DNA of 64,000 nt from Picosynechococcus sp. PCC 7003 (GTDB lineage Bacteria; Cyanobacteriota; Cyanobacteriia; Cyanobacteriales; MRBY01). The DNA lies in the NCBI RefSeq assembly GCF_001693255.1, contig NZ_CP016474.1:1940661-2004660 (forward strand), written 5' to 3'. Positions within the stretch are counted from its first letter, which is position 1. Every line of letters begins with the position of its first letter. A program made the position numbers and the translations under genes. Positions 18,601 through 26,971 of this stretch are shown here, in pieces. The notes beneath the pieces were generated by a model that saw nothing but the letters and a program-made list of their open reading frames with translations, searched no databases and had not been told where the DNA came from.

Positions 18601-19020
18601 GGTTGCGTGGGAAGAAGGTTTATCGATTTATTAAAAGGGTCTACCTGATGGCCCAAAGGCTTATTTTACAAGGCTTCTTTAGGTTGGCATAGGTCAAACT
18701 AGTATTCCAGACTAACCTGAATCGGGGCATTTTCAGCCTTGGTGAATGTGATTTTTCATGAAGTTTGTAACGAATAATTAAAAAGCGGCTTCCTTTGGAT
18801 TCCTCGTCTAATGCCACCTCTAAATGCAAGGCGATCGCCCCCAATCCCGCTTAAGGTTAAGAATAGATTAACTGCACTCCCAGAAGCTTTTCCGTTTTAA
18901 AACGCCGATATAAGGAAAATTTTCAAAAAGCTTCGGTGTATACTAAAGCCAAGGTTAAGAAAAAGTAAATTATGACTTAATCCTTTCATTACCTATTGGC
19001 GTGTCCAGGAGACTTGAACC
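18601..19020. other. Divergent intergenic region between hemF and the 48-aa gene
   Basis: 420 bases with no convincing gene; a 67-codon minus-strand frame at 18641-18844 lacks family features. A good -10 hexamer TATACT at 18939-18944 faces the small gene at 19021 and would give a leader of about 70 bases. The hemF promoter should lie on the other side but I cannot name it. Confidence 0.4.
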
Positions 19021-19167
19021 ATGCATTATGTTGCTAATCCAACCACCCAAACTGCGATCCCTTTTCCTTTCAAAACAGATCGAAATGTCCCTACCCGCCT
19101 TGTGGCCCACTGGTTAAAAGATGCAAATGGTAAGCTCTATCGAATCTGGGTCAGCGAAAAAATTTAG
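19021..19167 (+). CDS. Small conserved-looking protein, 48 aa
   Basis: MHYVANPTTQTAIPFPFKTD followed by RNVPTRLVAHWLKDANGKLYRIWVSEKI. AGGAG lies 8-12 bases before the ATG, and a TATACT box lies about 75 bases upstream. Composition is that of a soluble, slightly basic protein with no signal or membrane segment. It looks like a real cyanobacterial small protein rather than a chance frame, because start, ribosome site and promoter are all in place and no competing gene exists. I do not know its function. Confidence 0.7.
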   Translation: MHYVANPTTQTAIPFPFKTDRNVPTRLVAHWLKDANGKLYRIWVSEKI

Positions 19168-19195
19168 TTTGCCTGTCTCCACAAAATCTGCCCAA

Positions 19196-19230
19196 CAAAA
19201 AAAACCACAGAGTCACTGATCGATTCTGTG
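19196..19230 (-). terminator. Intrinsic terminator of nirA (probably two-sided)
   Basis: CCACAGA (19204-19210) pairs with TCTGTGG (19224-19230). On the minus strand it is followed by eight Ts (19196-19203), about 55 bases after the nirA stop. On the plus strand GATAG and a five-T run follow, so it may also end the 48-aa gene. Confidence 0.8.
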
Positions 19231-19283
19231 GGATAGTTTTTCAGACTAGAGCTGTAAACAAGCGAAATTGAGAAGACCTCGGT

Positions 19284-20843
19284 CTACTTCGACTTTGGCG
19301 TTGCCCCAAACTGTTCAATTAAAATGTTCTTCACGGTTGCTTTGAGAGTATCTCCACAGGGCACTTTCTGGGCTACTAGCGCCCCGAGGCTGGCATGCTT
19401 GCCGACTGTCCCCCCAGTGAGCACATTGACCGCTTCGACAATCGCATCATCAACCTTTGCCTTAGACCCGATAAAGCCGATATCGCCCACCTGGGCCTGG
19501 CCACAGGAATTTGGGCAGCCAGTCCAATGCATCCGTACCCGTTGGGGAATCTCTAATTCGGCATCCAGTTCACGGGCCAGCGCCAACCCTTGTTCCTTCG
19601 TTTCCACAAGGGCAAAGTTGCAGTAACGATTCCCTGTACAAGACACAAAGGAACGTACCAGGGTTGAAGGATTCACCGAGAATTTTTCTAGTAACGGTTC
19701 CTGGAGCAGCGCATCAATGTTTTCGCTTTTAACGTAGGGAATAATAAAGTTCTCTTCTACTGTGGCCCGAATTTCGCCATTGCCATAGGTTTCTGCCAAG
19801 CGTGCTACCTCAAACATATCCTCTGCGGTCAGGCGTCCGGCGGGGACATGCAAGCCTACATAGTGGTAGCCTGCTTGCTTTTGGGCATAGACACCGATGT
19901 GATCCCGCTTATCCATGGTTAAAGCGTGTTCTGGGGCTGCTGGTTCTAAGGATTGACCAATTTCTGCTTCTAATCTCGCCCGGAAAGCATCGACACCCCA
20001 GGCTTCGACAAGCCATAACACCCGGGCTTTCGCGCGATTACCCCGTAGACCTTCCTCGGCACTGTGGCGGGTATAGAGCGCTAAGATGCCGCGACTGACC
20101 GCGAGGACGGCTTCGTTGGGGGGAACCCAAACATTAATCGCAATCCCTTCGGCTTGGCGTTGGGCGGAAAAATATCCGCCGACAAGCACATTAAAGCCAA
20201 ATTGCCCATCCTTAAAAGCCGGCACAAAGCCAATGTCATTGATTTCTACGTGGGAAGAATTATCGGGAGCTCCTTCTAGGCAGATATTAAACTTCCGGGG
20301 GAGGTCACTAAATTCGAGACTGCCTTCACCGTAGTTGGTGATCATATTTTGAAGTTGGGCCGCGAGTTCGCGGGTATCAAAATATTCTTCGGGATCAATA
20401 CCCGCGACGGGAGACCCTGTAATATTGCGCACATTATCATGGCCAGATTGTATTGTTGTGAGGCCCACTTGCTTTAATTTCGTCAAAATCTCTGGGGTAT
20501 CTTCCAGACGAATGCCGCGCAATTGGATGTTCTGGCGGGTGGTGATATCGGCACTCCCGTCTTCGCCATAACGTTGCACAATTTCTGCGAGGGCTCGTAC
20601 TTGGGCACTGTTGAGGATGCCGTGGGGAGTCCGTAGACGCAACATAAATTTGCCTGGGGTCACCGGTCGATGGAAAAGTCCCAGAAATTTAAGACGAATG
20701 ATTAAGTCATCTTGATCCATGGCTTCCCAGCCAGCCTGGGCCAGGGTTGCCAACTCATCTTTAATCGCTAAGCCAGGTTTTGCTTGCTTCGCTTGTTCGA
20801 TTTTTGTGAGTTTGATTTTTTGGATTGTGGCGGCGTCAGTCAT
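19284..20843 (-). CDS. nirA: Ferredoxin-nitrite reductase
   Basis: 519 residues. It reduces nitrite to ammonium with six electrons from ferredoxin. The sirohaem / 4Fe-4S ligands are in SCTGNRYC and TGCPNSCG. The two ferrite-reductase half-domains are seen at RLRTPHGILNSAQVRALAEI, DITTRQNIQLRG and again at HVPAGRLTAEDM. The sequence FVSCTGNRYCNFALVETK is typical of NirA rather than sulfite reductase. An ideal NtcA-type promoter lies upstream (20912-20953), which fits nitrogen control. No nitrate transporter or narB is in the window. Confidence 0.95.
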   Translation of the reverse strand: MTDAATIQKIKLTKIEQAKQAKPGLAIKDELATLAQAGWEAMDQDDLIIRLKFLGLFHRPVTPGKFMLRLRTPHGILNSAQVRALAEIVQRYGEDGSADITTRQNIQLRGIRLEDTPEILTKLKQVGLTTIQSGHDNVRNITGSPVAGIDPEEYFDTRELAAQLQNMITNYGEGSLEFSDLPRKFNICLEGAPDNSSHVEINDIGFVPAFKDGQFGFNVLVGGYFSAQRQAEGIAINVWVPPNEAVLAVSRGILALYTRHSAEEGLRGNRAKARVLWLVEAWGVDAFRARLEAEIGQSLEPAAPEHALTMDKRDHIGVYAQKQAGYHYVGLHVPAGRLTAEDMFEVARLAETYGNGEIRATVEENFIIPYVKSENIDALLQEPLLEKFSVNPSTLVRSFVSCTGNRYCNFALVETKEQGLALARELDAELEIPQRVRMHWTGCPNSCGQAQVGDIGFIGSKAKVDDAIVEAVNVLTGGTVGKHASLGALVAQKVPCGDTLKATVKNILIEQFGATPKSK

Positions 20844-20911
20844 GGAGTTAATCCTGATTTCAATACTGATGTTGCTATGGGCATCGACTGGATATCCAGG
20901 GTGATTTGACC

Positions 20912-20953
20912 AAGGTAAACATTCAACCAGGGAGATTTTGTAGTGTTAACTAC
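20912..20953 (-). promoter_or_regulatory. NtcA-activated promoter of nirA
   Basis: GTAGTTAACACTAC on the minus strand (20940-20953) matches the NtcA consensus GTA-N8-TAC exactly. After 22 bases comes TACCTT (20912-20917), a TA-N3-T -10 box. The 22-base spacing is that of class II NtcA-activated promoters, with the operator centred near -41. The start point would fall about 60 bases before the nirA ATG. Confidence 0.9.
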
Positions 20954-21023
20954 GGGCCTGTCTGGCTTTTGCGAAATCAGAATATTGATGATGCGATCGC
21001 CGCATTAAATCAACGGGAAGGAC

Positions 21024-23009
21024 TTAGGTGCTGACAAGTCCAGTTTGGGGAGAACTGGCACTGGCAATATGTTGAACCGGAATGCGCCCAGCAAGGTACG
21101 CGAGGCGGCCAGCCGTGGTGGCTAGCCCCATGGCCCGACCCATTTGCACAGGATCTTTGGCGAGGGCGATCGCCGAATTGACCAGTAGTGCATCGGCGCC
21201 TAATTCCATCCCATAGGCAGCTTCACTAGGGGAGCCAATGCCTGCATCAATCACCACGGGAACCTTGCTCTGTTCAATAATAATTTTGATATTGGCTTCA
21301 TTTTGAATCCCCTGGCCAGACCCAATGGGAGAACCGAGGGGCATCACCGTAGCACAGCCCACTTCCTCTAACCGTTTCGCCAGGAGGGGGTCGGCATTAA
21401 TATAGGGCAGCACCGCAAAGCCTTCTTTGACCAATTGTTCTGCGGCTTCGAGGGTACCGATGGGATCTGGCAGCAGGTAGCGAGCATCGGGGATCACTTC
21501 TAGTTTGACAAAGTTATTATCCTCTTGGCCTAATAAGCGGGCCATTTCCCGACCTAAACGGGCCACCCGAATCGCTTCTTCGGCCGTTTTACACCCTGCG
21601 GTATTGGGGAGCATCCAAATTTTTTGCCAGTCGAGGGCTTCGGCGAGTCCTTCGTGGCCTGGGGCTTTGGTTTGGACGCGACGCACTGCCACCGTGACAA
21701 TTTCGCAACCGCTGGCCTCAACGCTTTGTTGCATTGCGGGAATCGAAGGATATTTCCCCGTCCCTGTCATTAAGCGGGAAGTAAAGCGACGACCGGCAAT
21801 GACCAGCTGATCCGGGGTTTCTGTGGAGTTTGGCGTTGCAGTTGTGGTTTTAGGGCTGATAAAAAAGCTCGGCATTGAACCGTTTTGACCATTCTGACTG
21901 TTGTGACCGTTTTGCATGGTTTGATGGGTTGAGTTGTCTAAAAAGCGTTGGTAAGAAAAATGTTGGAGGAGGGAATCTTCTTGGTTGCGGATCAGGCGAT
22001 CGCCAATGAGTTTTGCTGTGATCGGAGCCAGTAAAATACCATTGCGGTAATGGCCCGTAGCGTAGGTGAGATTTTCACAGGGAGACGCCCCCAGAATTGG
22101 TTTTTCATCGGGGGTTGCAGGACGAAAGCCCCACCAGAGTTCTGTGATTTCCCAATCTTTGAGTTTCGGCAGCAGTTGAATGGCTTTATTGAGGAGGGTT
22201 TGGATCCCTTGGGGGGTATTGTTGGGTTGCCACTTCACAGTTTCTGCGGTGGCCCCAATAATCAGGGTGCCATTGGTGCGCGGCACGAGGTACAGGTTAT
22301 CACCAAAAATCACCCGCCGGAGGGCCTCAGGGTTCGGCATCCTCAGGGACATCATTTCCCCTTTGATCGGGAAAACGGGCAGGGGGATAATCTGACTCGA
22401 CCAGGAACCTGCGGCTAAAACATAATGGCTCGCTTGGAAGAGCCCTTGATCGGTCTGCACTGCCTGCACTTGCCCTTGGATTTGTTGAAGACCCAAAACA
22501 GTGACGCCTTCTTTAATCACCACCCCCAAACCCCGTGCCGCTTGGAGTAGGGCTTGGCTGAGACGGCGGTTGTCTACTTGACCGTCTTCGGGGTGCCACC
22601 AGGCTCCCACCACTCCATCGCCAAAACCCGGTTCATGGTGGGCCAGTTGGGCGCGGTCGAGCCAAACGGAAGCACTATCGGTCGTAGTTTGGCTCGGGGC
22701 AACGGATTTGGGCGCAAAAATACCGCAGGGCAAGTAACCCACATCGACGCCACTGAGTTGCTCAATTTTGCGGCACCAGTCGGCATACATATTGCGCGAT
22801 CGCCGCCCCAGTTCGAGCATCGTTCCCGTTAAGCCTTCGGCCTCCGGGGCGAGCATTCCGGCAGCGGCATGGCAGGCAGCCTCGGTGAAGTTGCGATTTA
22901 GAATGGTCACTGCACAACCCTGTTGCTGCAATTCGACGGCGATCGCCAAGCCAATGATCCCGCCTCCCAAAATTAAAACGTCCGCTTGCTGTGCCATTTT
23001 TTCCATCAC
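21024..23009 (-). CDS. Bifunctional glycine oxidase ThiO / thiazole synthase ThiG
   Basis: 661 residues made of two enzymes. Residues 1 to about 355 are an FAD-dependent oxidase: dinucleotide motif [20 protein letters not shown], and [19 protein letters not shown] near the end. Residues from about 398 are Thi[17 protein letters not shown], the Schiff-base Lys in [11 protein letters not shown], and [20 protein letters not shown]. Between them is an Asn/Gln/Gly-rich, then Thr/Pro-rich linker. ThiO makes the glycine imine that ThiG uses for the thiamine thiazole, so the fusion is logical; it is known in other cyanobacteria. I found no TPP riboswitch upstream. Confidence 0.95.
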   Translation of the reverse strand: MMEKMAQQADVLILGGGIIGLAIAVELQQQGCAVTILNRNFTEAACHAAAGMLAPEAEGLTGTMLELGRRSRNMYADWCRKIEQLSGVDVGYLPCGIFAPKSVAPSQTTTDSASVWLDRAQLAHHEPGFGDGVVGAWWHPEDGQVDNRRLSQALLQAARGLGVVIKEGVTVLGLQQIQGQVQAVQTDQGLFQASHYVLAAGSWSSQIIPLPVFPIKGEMMSLRMPNPEALRRVIFGDNLYLVPRTNGTLIIGATAETVKWQPNNTPQGIQTLLNKAIQLLPKLKDWEITELWWGFRPATPDEKPILGASPCENLTYATGHYRNGILLAPITAKLIGDRLIRNQEDSLLQHFSYQRFLDNSTHQTMQNGHNSQNGQNGSMPSFFISPKTTTATPNSTETPDQLVIAGRRFTSRLMTGTGKYPSIPAMQQSVEASGCEIVTVAVRRVQTKAPGHEGLAEALDWQKIWMLPNTAGCKTAEEAIRVARLGREMARLLGQEDNNFVKLEVIPDARYLLPDPIGTLEAAEQLVKEGFAVLPYINADPLLAKRLEEVGCATVMPLGSPIGSGQGIQNEANIKIIIEQSKVPVVIDAGIGSPSEAAYGMELGADALLVNSAIALAKDPVQMGRAMGLATTAGRLAYLAGRIPVQHIASASSPQTGLVST

Positions 23010-23081
23010 CTTAAATTCCTTCCGGTGCCTTCCTTTAAGCTACAACGGTCAAGATTTTTACGGCAACCTTGACTTGTAAAT

Positions 23082-23110
23082 AAAAAATCCCCACTCCAAG
23101 TAGCAGGGAT
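23082..23110 (-). terminator. Intrinsic terminator of aroF
   Basis: On the minus strand ATCCC...GGGAT forms a short stem (within 23088-23110), followed by six Ts (23082-23087), about 40 bases after the aroF stop. The stem is only five or six pairs, so strength is uncertain. Confidence 0.6.
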
Positions 23111-23152
23111 ATCACGTTGGGGTACTGACGTTAACCAGCCATCACAGGGGCT

Positions 23153-24208
23153 TTAAACCGTTGCCAATTCCTTTTGGCCACGTCCCGTTAATTTTTCGAC
23201 CTCTGCCAGTTCTTTCATGACCTGGTCGAAAGCGTCTGGGGTGAGAGATTGAGGGCCATCGGAAAGGGCCTTCTTCGGATTAGGGTGGACTTCAATCATT
23301 AGCGAATCCGTGCCAATGGCGATCGCCCCCTTAGCCAGCGAGAGGACAAATTCCGACTTACCCGTACCGTGGCTCGGATCGATCATCATCGGTAAGTGGG
23401 TCAAACTGCGCAGCACCGGGATCACCGATAGATCCAAAACGTTGCGCGTGTACTTACTGTCGAAGGTCCGAATGCCCCGTTCACAGAGGATCACCTGGGA
23501 GTTACCTTCAGCCAGAATATATTCTGCAGCCATTAACCAATCGTCAATGGTGGCAGCCATCCCACGCTTCAATAACACAGGCTTGTTTTGGGCCCCCACT
23601 TTCTTCAGAAGCGCAAAGTTTTGCATATTGCGCGCCCCGATCTGGAGCACATCGGCAACTTCAGCAATTTTTTCGACATCCGCCGTGTCCATCACTTCCG
23701 TGATAATCCCTAGACCGGAGGCTTCCCGCGCTGCTGCCAACAATTCCAAAGCGCTTTCGCCGTGGCCCTGGAATGCGTAGGGAGAAGTTCTCGGCTTGTA
23801 CGCCCCACCCCGGAGGAATTTTGCCCCTGCCGCTTTAACCCGGAGGGCAGTTTCAACGATCATTTCTTCGTTTTCGACGGAGCAAGGGCCAGCGACGACA
23901 ACCACAGGATGATTGGGGCCGAAGGTGACATCCCCGTTCGGAGTGGGGACAACGACCTCGCTGTATTGACCATGACGGTACTCAAGACTGACCCGCTTAA
24001 AGGGCTTTTCGACTCGGAGTACGCTTTCGATCCAGGGGCTCATTTCCTGGATCAGTTCAATATTAAAAGTGGCAGTATCTCCCACTAGGCCGATGACCAC
24101 TTTGTGGGCCCCAACAATTTTTTCGGGAGTCAGGCCTAATTCTTTAAGCTCACTCCCCAAACGGTTGATTTCGGCTTCAGGAGTGCCAACTTTCATGACT
24201 ACGATCAT
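23153..24208 (-). CDS. aroF: 3-deoxy-7-phosphoheptulonate synthase (DAHP synthase, AroF type)
   Basis: 351 residues. It condenses PEP and erythrose 4-phosphate in the first shikimate step. A ferredoxin-like N-terminal regulatory domain (about residues 1-70, MIVVMKVGTPEAEINRLG) precedes the TIM barrel, as in the type I-beta enzymes of Thermotoga and Bacillus. Barrel motifs: VVAGPCSVE, KFLRGGAYKPRTSPYAFQGH, LLKRGM, ERGIRTF, DPSHGTG and EVHPNP. It has its own terminator and is read away from the rpsO group. Confidence 0.96.
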   Translation of the reverse strand: MIVVMKVGTPEAEINRLGSELKELGLTPEKIVGAHKVVIGLVGDTATFNIELIQEMSPWIESVLRVEKPFKRVSLEYRHGQYSEVVVPTPNGDVTFGPNHPVVVVAGPCSVENEEMIVETALRVKAAGAKFLRGGAYKPRTSPYAFQGHGESALELLAAAREASGLGIITEVMDTADVEKIAEVADVLQIGARNMQNFALLKKVGAQNKPVLLKRGMAATIDDWLMAAEYILAEGNSQVILCERGIRTFDSKYTRNVLDLSVIPVLRSLTHLPMMIDPSHGTGKSEFVLSLAKGAIAIGTDSLMIEVHPNPKKALSDGPQSLTPDAFDQVMKELAEVEKLTGRGQKELATV

Positions 24209-24431
24209 GGTATTTCCTCGAAAATTACGACAGGTAAAAGAAATTTTATTTATGAAATAACGATGTAATAGGGCGCTTTTTATGGATAACGTTCTTAAAA
24301 ACTAAGTTGTCGGCGATCGCCACCCTCCCAGTCTTATCTTGACACATTCACCTGAGAAAATTTTGATAACCGACAAGGCTGCATACGTGACATTTAAGCT
24401 CGGAAACCCTGAAAAACCAAGGGTCAAAACT

Positions 24432-24911
24432 TTAAGATTTGCTGCGGGCTTCCCGGCGACTAGCACGCCAGGCCTGAACCATCCGACCAAGGTTAAGACT
24501 AAATTCTTCCCAACCGAAAAGACTCCCTGGACGATTTTCATCCCAGGAAGTGGAGAGAATGCCGTAGCTCAGCCCCACAACCCCCAAACCGAAACAGCCT
24601 AGGCTCACCAGCAGCACGGCAATGGTGGGCAACTCCAGAAGTTCGCGGGAAACAATATAGTAAGACACCACGAAGGAAGTGACCCCCAAGGCCGTGGGAA
24701 TCCCAGAAAATAAGGCCATCCGACGAATCATCCGTTTGCTCACCGCATCGGGGATCGCCGATAAACTGGCCTCATCCTTTGGCGATCGCCTCGGTGAATT
24801 GGATCCTGAACTAGACTGGGTTGTTGCCGTTGCCGGGGGCTTTTTGGGAGCCTTTTGCTTCGTTTGCTTGGGCTCGAAGGGGAGTCGATCTCGCTTCGGT
24901 TCAGAGGACAT
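24432..24911 (-). CDS. PAM68-like (DUF3464) membrane protein
   Basis: 159 residues. The first 60 are basic, Pro/Ser/Lys-rich and probably disordered. Two transmembrane helices follow (about 68-87 and 97-117), linked by SRELLELP, and the C-terminus contains SYGILSTSWDENRPGS. This is the DUF3464/PAM68 pattern. Plant PAM68 and its cyanobacterial homologue help early photosystem II assembly and chlorophyll insertion into CP47. It follows rpsO by 15 bases on the same strand, so the two are co-transcribed. Confidence 0.88.
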   Translation of the reverse strand: MSSEPKRDRLPFEPKQTKQKAPKKPPATATTQSSSGSNSPRRSPKDEASLSAIPDAVSKRMIRRMALFSGIPTALGVTSFVVSYYIVSRELLELPTIAVLLVSLGCFGLGVVGLSYGILSTSWDENRPGSLFGWEEFSLNLGRMVQAWRASRREARSKS

Positions 24912-24926
24912 GGGTTCGGTAAAAAC

Positions 24927-25196
24927 TTAACGACGAATTCCGAGGCGACCAATCAAGGTTTGATAACGTTCTTGGTCGTTAGATTTAATAAATTGTAAAA
25001 GGCGCTTCCGTTTCCCAATCATTTTTAACAAACCACGCCGGGAGGAATGGTCTTTTTTGTTGACCTTGAGGTGTTCGGTCAGTTGGTTAATGCGCTCCGT
25101 GAGGAAGGCCACTTGGAGATCCGCAGACCCAGTATCAGTTTCGTGTACCTGATACTCGCCCATGAGTTCCTGTTTACGCTCTTGCGTTAAAGCCAT
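24927..25196 (-). CDS. rpsO: 30S ribosomal protein S15
   Basis: 89 residues, the standard S15 length. Motifs: HETDTGSADLQVAFLTERIN, KDHSSRRGLL and IGKRKRLLQFI. It binds 16S rRNA early in assembly of the 30S platform. In other bacteria S15 represses its own translation; the roughly 140-base leader upstream was not resolved into a clear structure. The PAM68-like gene follows in the same transcript. Confidence 0.98.
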   Translation of the reverse strand: MALTQERKQELMGEYQVHETDTGSADLQVAFLTERINQLTEHLKVNKKDHSSRRGLLKMIGKRKRLLQFIKSNDQERYQTLIGRLGIRR

Positions 25197-25342
25197 AATC
25201 TGTTTTTGTAGAAAATAAAATACAAATATTGCAGTCTACTATGCTAACACTGTTTGCCCCGAAAGCCTATGGACAAGCGGAATCTTTTTGACTGCGGCAA
25301 CACGGACGTTATTGTGACGAACAATGACTGGGAATTGACCCA

Positions 25343-25939
25343 CTACCAACCGCTAATGGCGTAAAGGAGACTGGTTTCTGGAGTAGCAGTCGCCGTTGCC
25401 GGGGAGGTTTGGATGCGTTCTTCCATACAAAAAGTTGTTGTATTAAAGCCCCCAAAACGTTTCACGGTGCTGGTACGCAGGCGTAGATCCGGGTTGGCGA
25501 ACCAAAACCGTTCGTAGATCGTCATGGTTTCGTATTCGGTGGTCAAAACGAGGCCCTCTTCATGATCGAGGTGATATTCACCAGCGACGGGGACAATTTC
25601 CGCATAACCGCGTTCCCGTAGTAATTTTCCTTGGCGAGGATTATCGGCATCGGGGATTAGGGCAAAAACAGTGCTGCCTTCGTGGTTTTCATCATCTTTG
25701 TCCCACTGCATCGTTCCGGCCCAGGTGACATAGGAACCACCGACACTGAGGCTGGCATCCATATCGTGCATCTGGCAAATTTCAATGATCCGGGGGTCGT
25801 CTTTTTCGAGGGTTTCGACTTGGATATTAGAGCCACCAGATTCAGCCCGTCGGAAGGGGAGATGGTGGGTAACGCGTCGAGACTGCCATTGTCCGGCACT
25901 GAATTGGAAAAATTCCTTGGCATCTGCAAAGCTTTGCAT
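25343..25939 (-). CDS. CpcS/CpeS-type phycobiliprotein chromophore lyase
   Basis: 198 residues of the lipocalin-like S-type bilin lyase family. Characteristic segments: FFQFSAGQWQSRRVTHHLPF, GSYVTWAGTMQWD, GSTVFALIPD, GYAEIVPVAGEYHLD and RLRTSTVKRFGGFNTTTFC. These enzymes attach phycocyanobilin to the Cys-82-type site of phycocyanin beta and allophycocyanin. In Synechococcus PCC 7002 two paralogues, CpcS and CpcU, work together; which one this is I cannot say. It is divergent from nblA, placing a phycobilisome assembly gene next to a degradation gene. Confidence 0.88.
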   Translation of the reverse strand: MQSFADAKEFFQFSAGQWQSRRVTHHLPFRRAESGGSNIQVETLEKDDPRIIEICQMHDMDASLSVGGSYVTWAGTMQWDKDDENHEGSTVFALIPDADNPRQGKLLRERGYAEIVPVAGEYHLDHEEGLVLTTEYETMTIYERFWFANPDLRLRTSTVKRFGGFNTTTFCMEERIQTSPATATATPETSLLYAISGW

Positions 25940-26083
25940 ATCGAAAAATTGTCCTCTGGGTCTTGGCTGATTACAAAAATATCGTTTTATCGGTATCTGT
26001 TAAAAACATCTTTCAGCTTAACGAATTTCGGGCTGCTCCTTAGGAAATGGGCGATCGCCTCATTGTTTCAGTTTGTTTCAATT

Positions 26084-26112
26084 TTGACAGAACAATTGAC
26101 AGGGGTTAGATT
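26084..26112 (+). promoter_or_regulatory. Sigma-70 promoter of nblA
   Basis: TTGACA (26084-26089), a 17-base spacer, TAGATT (26107-26112). The start point would be about 45-50 bases before the nblA ATG. A second TTGACA lies inside the spacer (26096-26101). I see no NtcA consensus here. Confidence 0.7.
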
Positions 26113-26167
26113 AAATGCAGTAGAGACATTCGCAATATTCGCCAGAATTATTGGCAAGGAGCTGCCC

Positions 26168-26332
26168 ATGTCCCCGGAAACAAACTTGACCCTCGAACAA
26201 AGGCTACAGGTACAAATCTTTGAAACCCGTACCCAAGACCTGAGCCTAGAACAAGCCCAAGAATTTTTGTTGGAAATGTTTCGGCAAATGCTCGTGAAAG
26301 ACAATCTATTTGACAAATTGACGGAAGGCTAG
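26168..26332 (+). CDS. nblA: Phycobilisome degradation adaptor NblA
   Basis: 54 residues: MSPETNLTLEQRLQVQIFET, then RTQDLSLEQAQEFLLEMFRQ, MLVKDNLFDKLTEG. The helical core LSLEQAQEFLLEMFRQMLVKDNLF is the NblA pattern. NblA binds phycobiliprotein rods and delivers them to Clp protease under nitrogen or sulfur starvation. The ATG at 26168 has AAGGAG seven to twelve bases upstream; the frame is open far upstream but that part overlaps the lyase gene antisense and is not coding. A sigma-70 promoter lies at 26084-26112. Confidence 0.9.
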   Translation: MSPETNLTLEQRLQVQIFETRTQDLSLEQAQEFLLEMFRQMLVKDNLFDKLTEG

Positions 26333-26453
26333 AGGCAAGTCTATTCGTCTCAAAATAGTCCTGAAAAAATTATCAAAAATTGTCGGCGATCGCCCTTCTC
26401 CTATTCCTCTCAGGTGGCGATCGCTTTTTATTGGGGCAAATTCGCGTTAATGC

Positions 26454-26942
26454 CTAAGCCTTCAGGAGCCAAAGGGCCGTGTGGGTCACATCGGAATCGT
26501 CCGGTTGTACTAAAAGGAAATGTAAACCTTGGGCCTGCTGGAGTCGTTGTTGGTAGCGTTGGCCGGCGCTGGCGATCGCCTCGTCGTAGAAAGTCATGAT
26601 CACCCACCGTTGGGTATCGGCCCCGGTTAACACAAGTCCGCCCGCGAGGTTGGCCTCCGTTTCTTGGTAAAAAACCGTTTGGGGTTGCTGTTCCTGGAGC
26701 CACAGGGCTAACTGCATCGACTGCCGGCCGCCATAAATAATCGTCCCCGGAATCAGCACGTTAGAGGCCAACCCCAATTTCACGGGCTGTAACTCTTCCG
26801 GTAGTGACACAATCGGGATCGGGCGATCGCCAAACAGATCCCAAAAGTCCCCAGCAGGGATACTGCCAAAACGCCAATTTTCGCCCCAAAGTTCATCGGG
26901 CAAAGGTTGGGGGGGAGCCGGTAAATTTTGCGCCATAATCAA
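26454..26942 (-). CDS. Tab2/Atab2-like protein, C-terminal domain only
   Basis: 162 residues. LPDELWGENWRFGSIPAGD near the start, IPGTIIYGGRQSMQLALWLQ in the middle and QGLHFLLVQPDD ... LWLL at the end match the C-terminal half of Tab2 (DUF1092) proteins. Chloroplast homologues bind RNA and support translation of photosystem subunits. Typical members are nearly twice as long. The missing N-terminal half is not in the 29 bases before the next gene, so this is either a natural short form or a truncated copy. It follows the epimerase gene closely and is probably co-transcribed. Confidence 0.7.
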   Translation of the reverse strand: MIMAQNLPAPPQPLPDELWGENWRFGSIPAGDFWDLFGDRPIPIVSLPEELQPVKLGLASNVLIPGTIIYGGRQSMQLALWLQEQQPQTVFYQETEANLAGGLVLTGADTQRWVIMTFYDEAIASAGQRYQQRLQQAQGLHFLLVQPDDSDVTHTALWLLKA

Positions 26943-26971
26943 TTCGCCTCAGGGATTTTCTTAAATACAAA

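Noticed and set aside
23010-23081. TPP riboswitch before the thiO-thiG fusion
   Set aside because: No CTGAGA or other conserved thi-box element in the short leader.
24339-24602. 87-codon plus-strand frame with a TTGACA/TTTGAT promoter upstream
   Set aside because: It runs antisense into the PAM68-like gene and has no protein character. An antisense RNA remains possible but unsupported.
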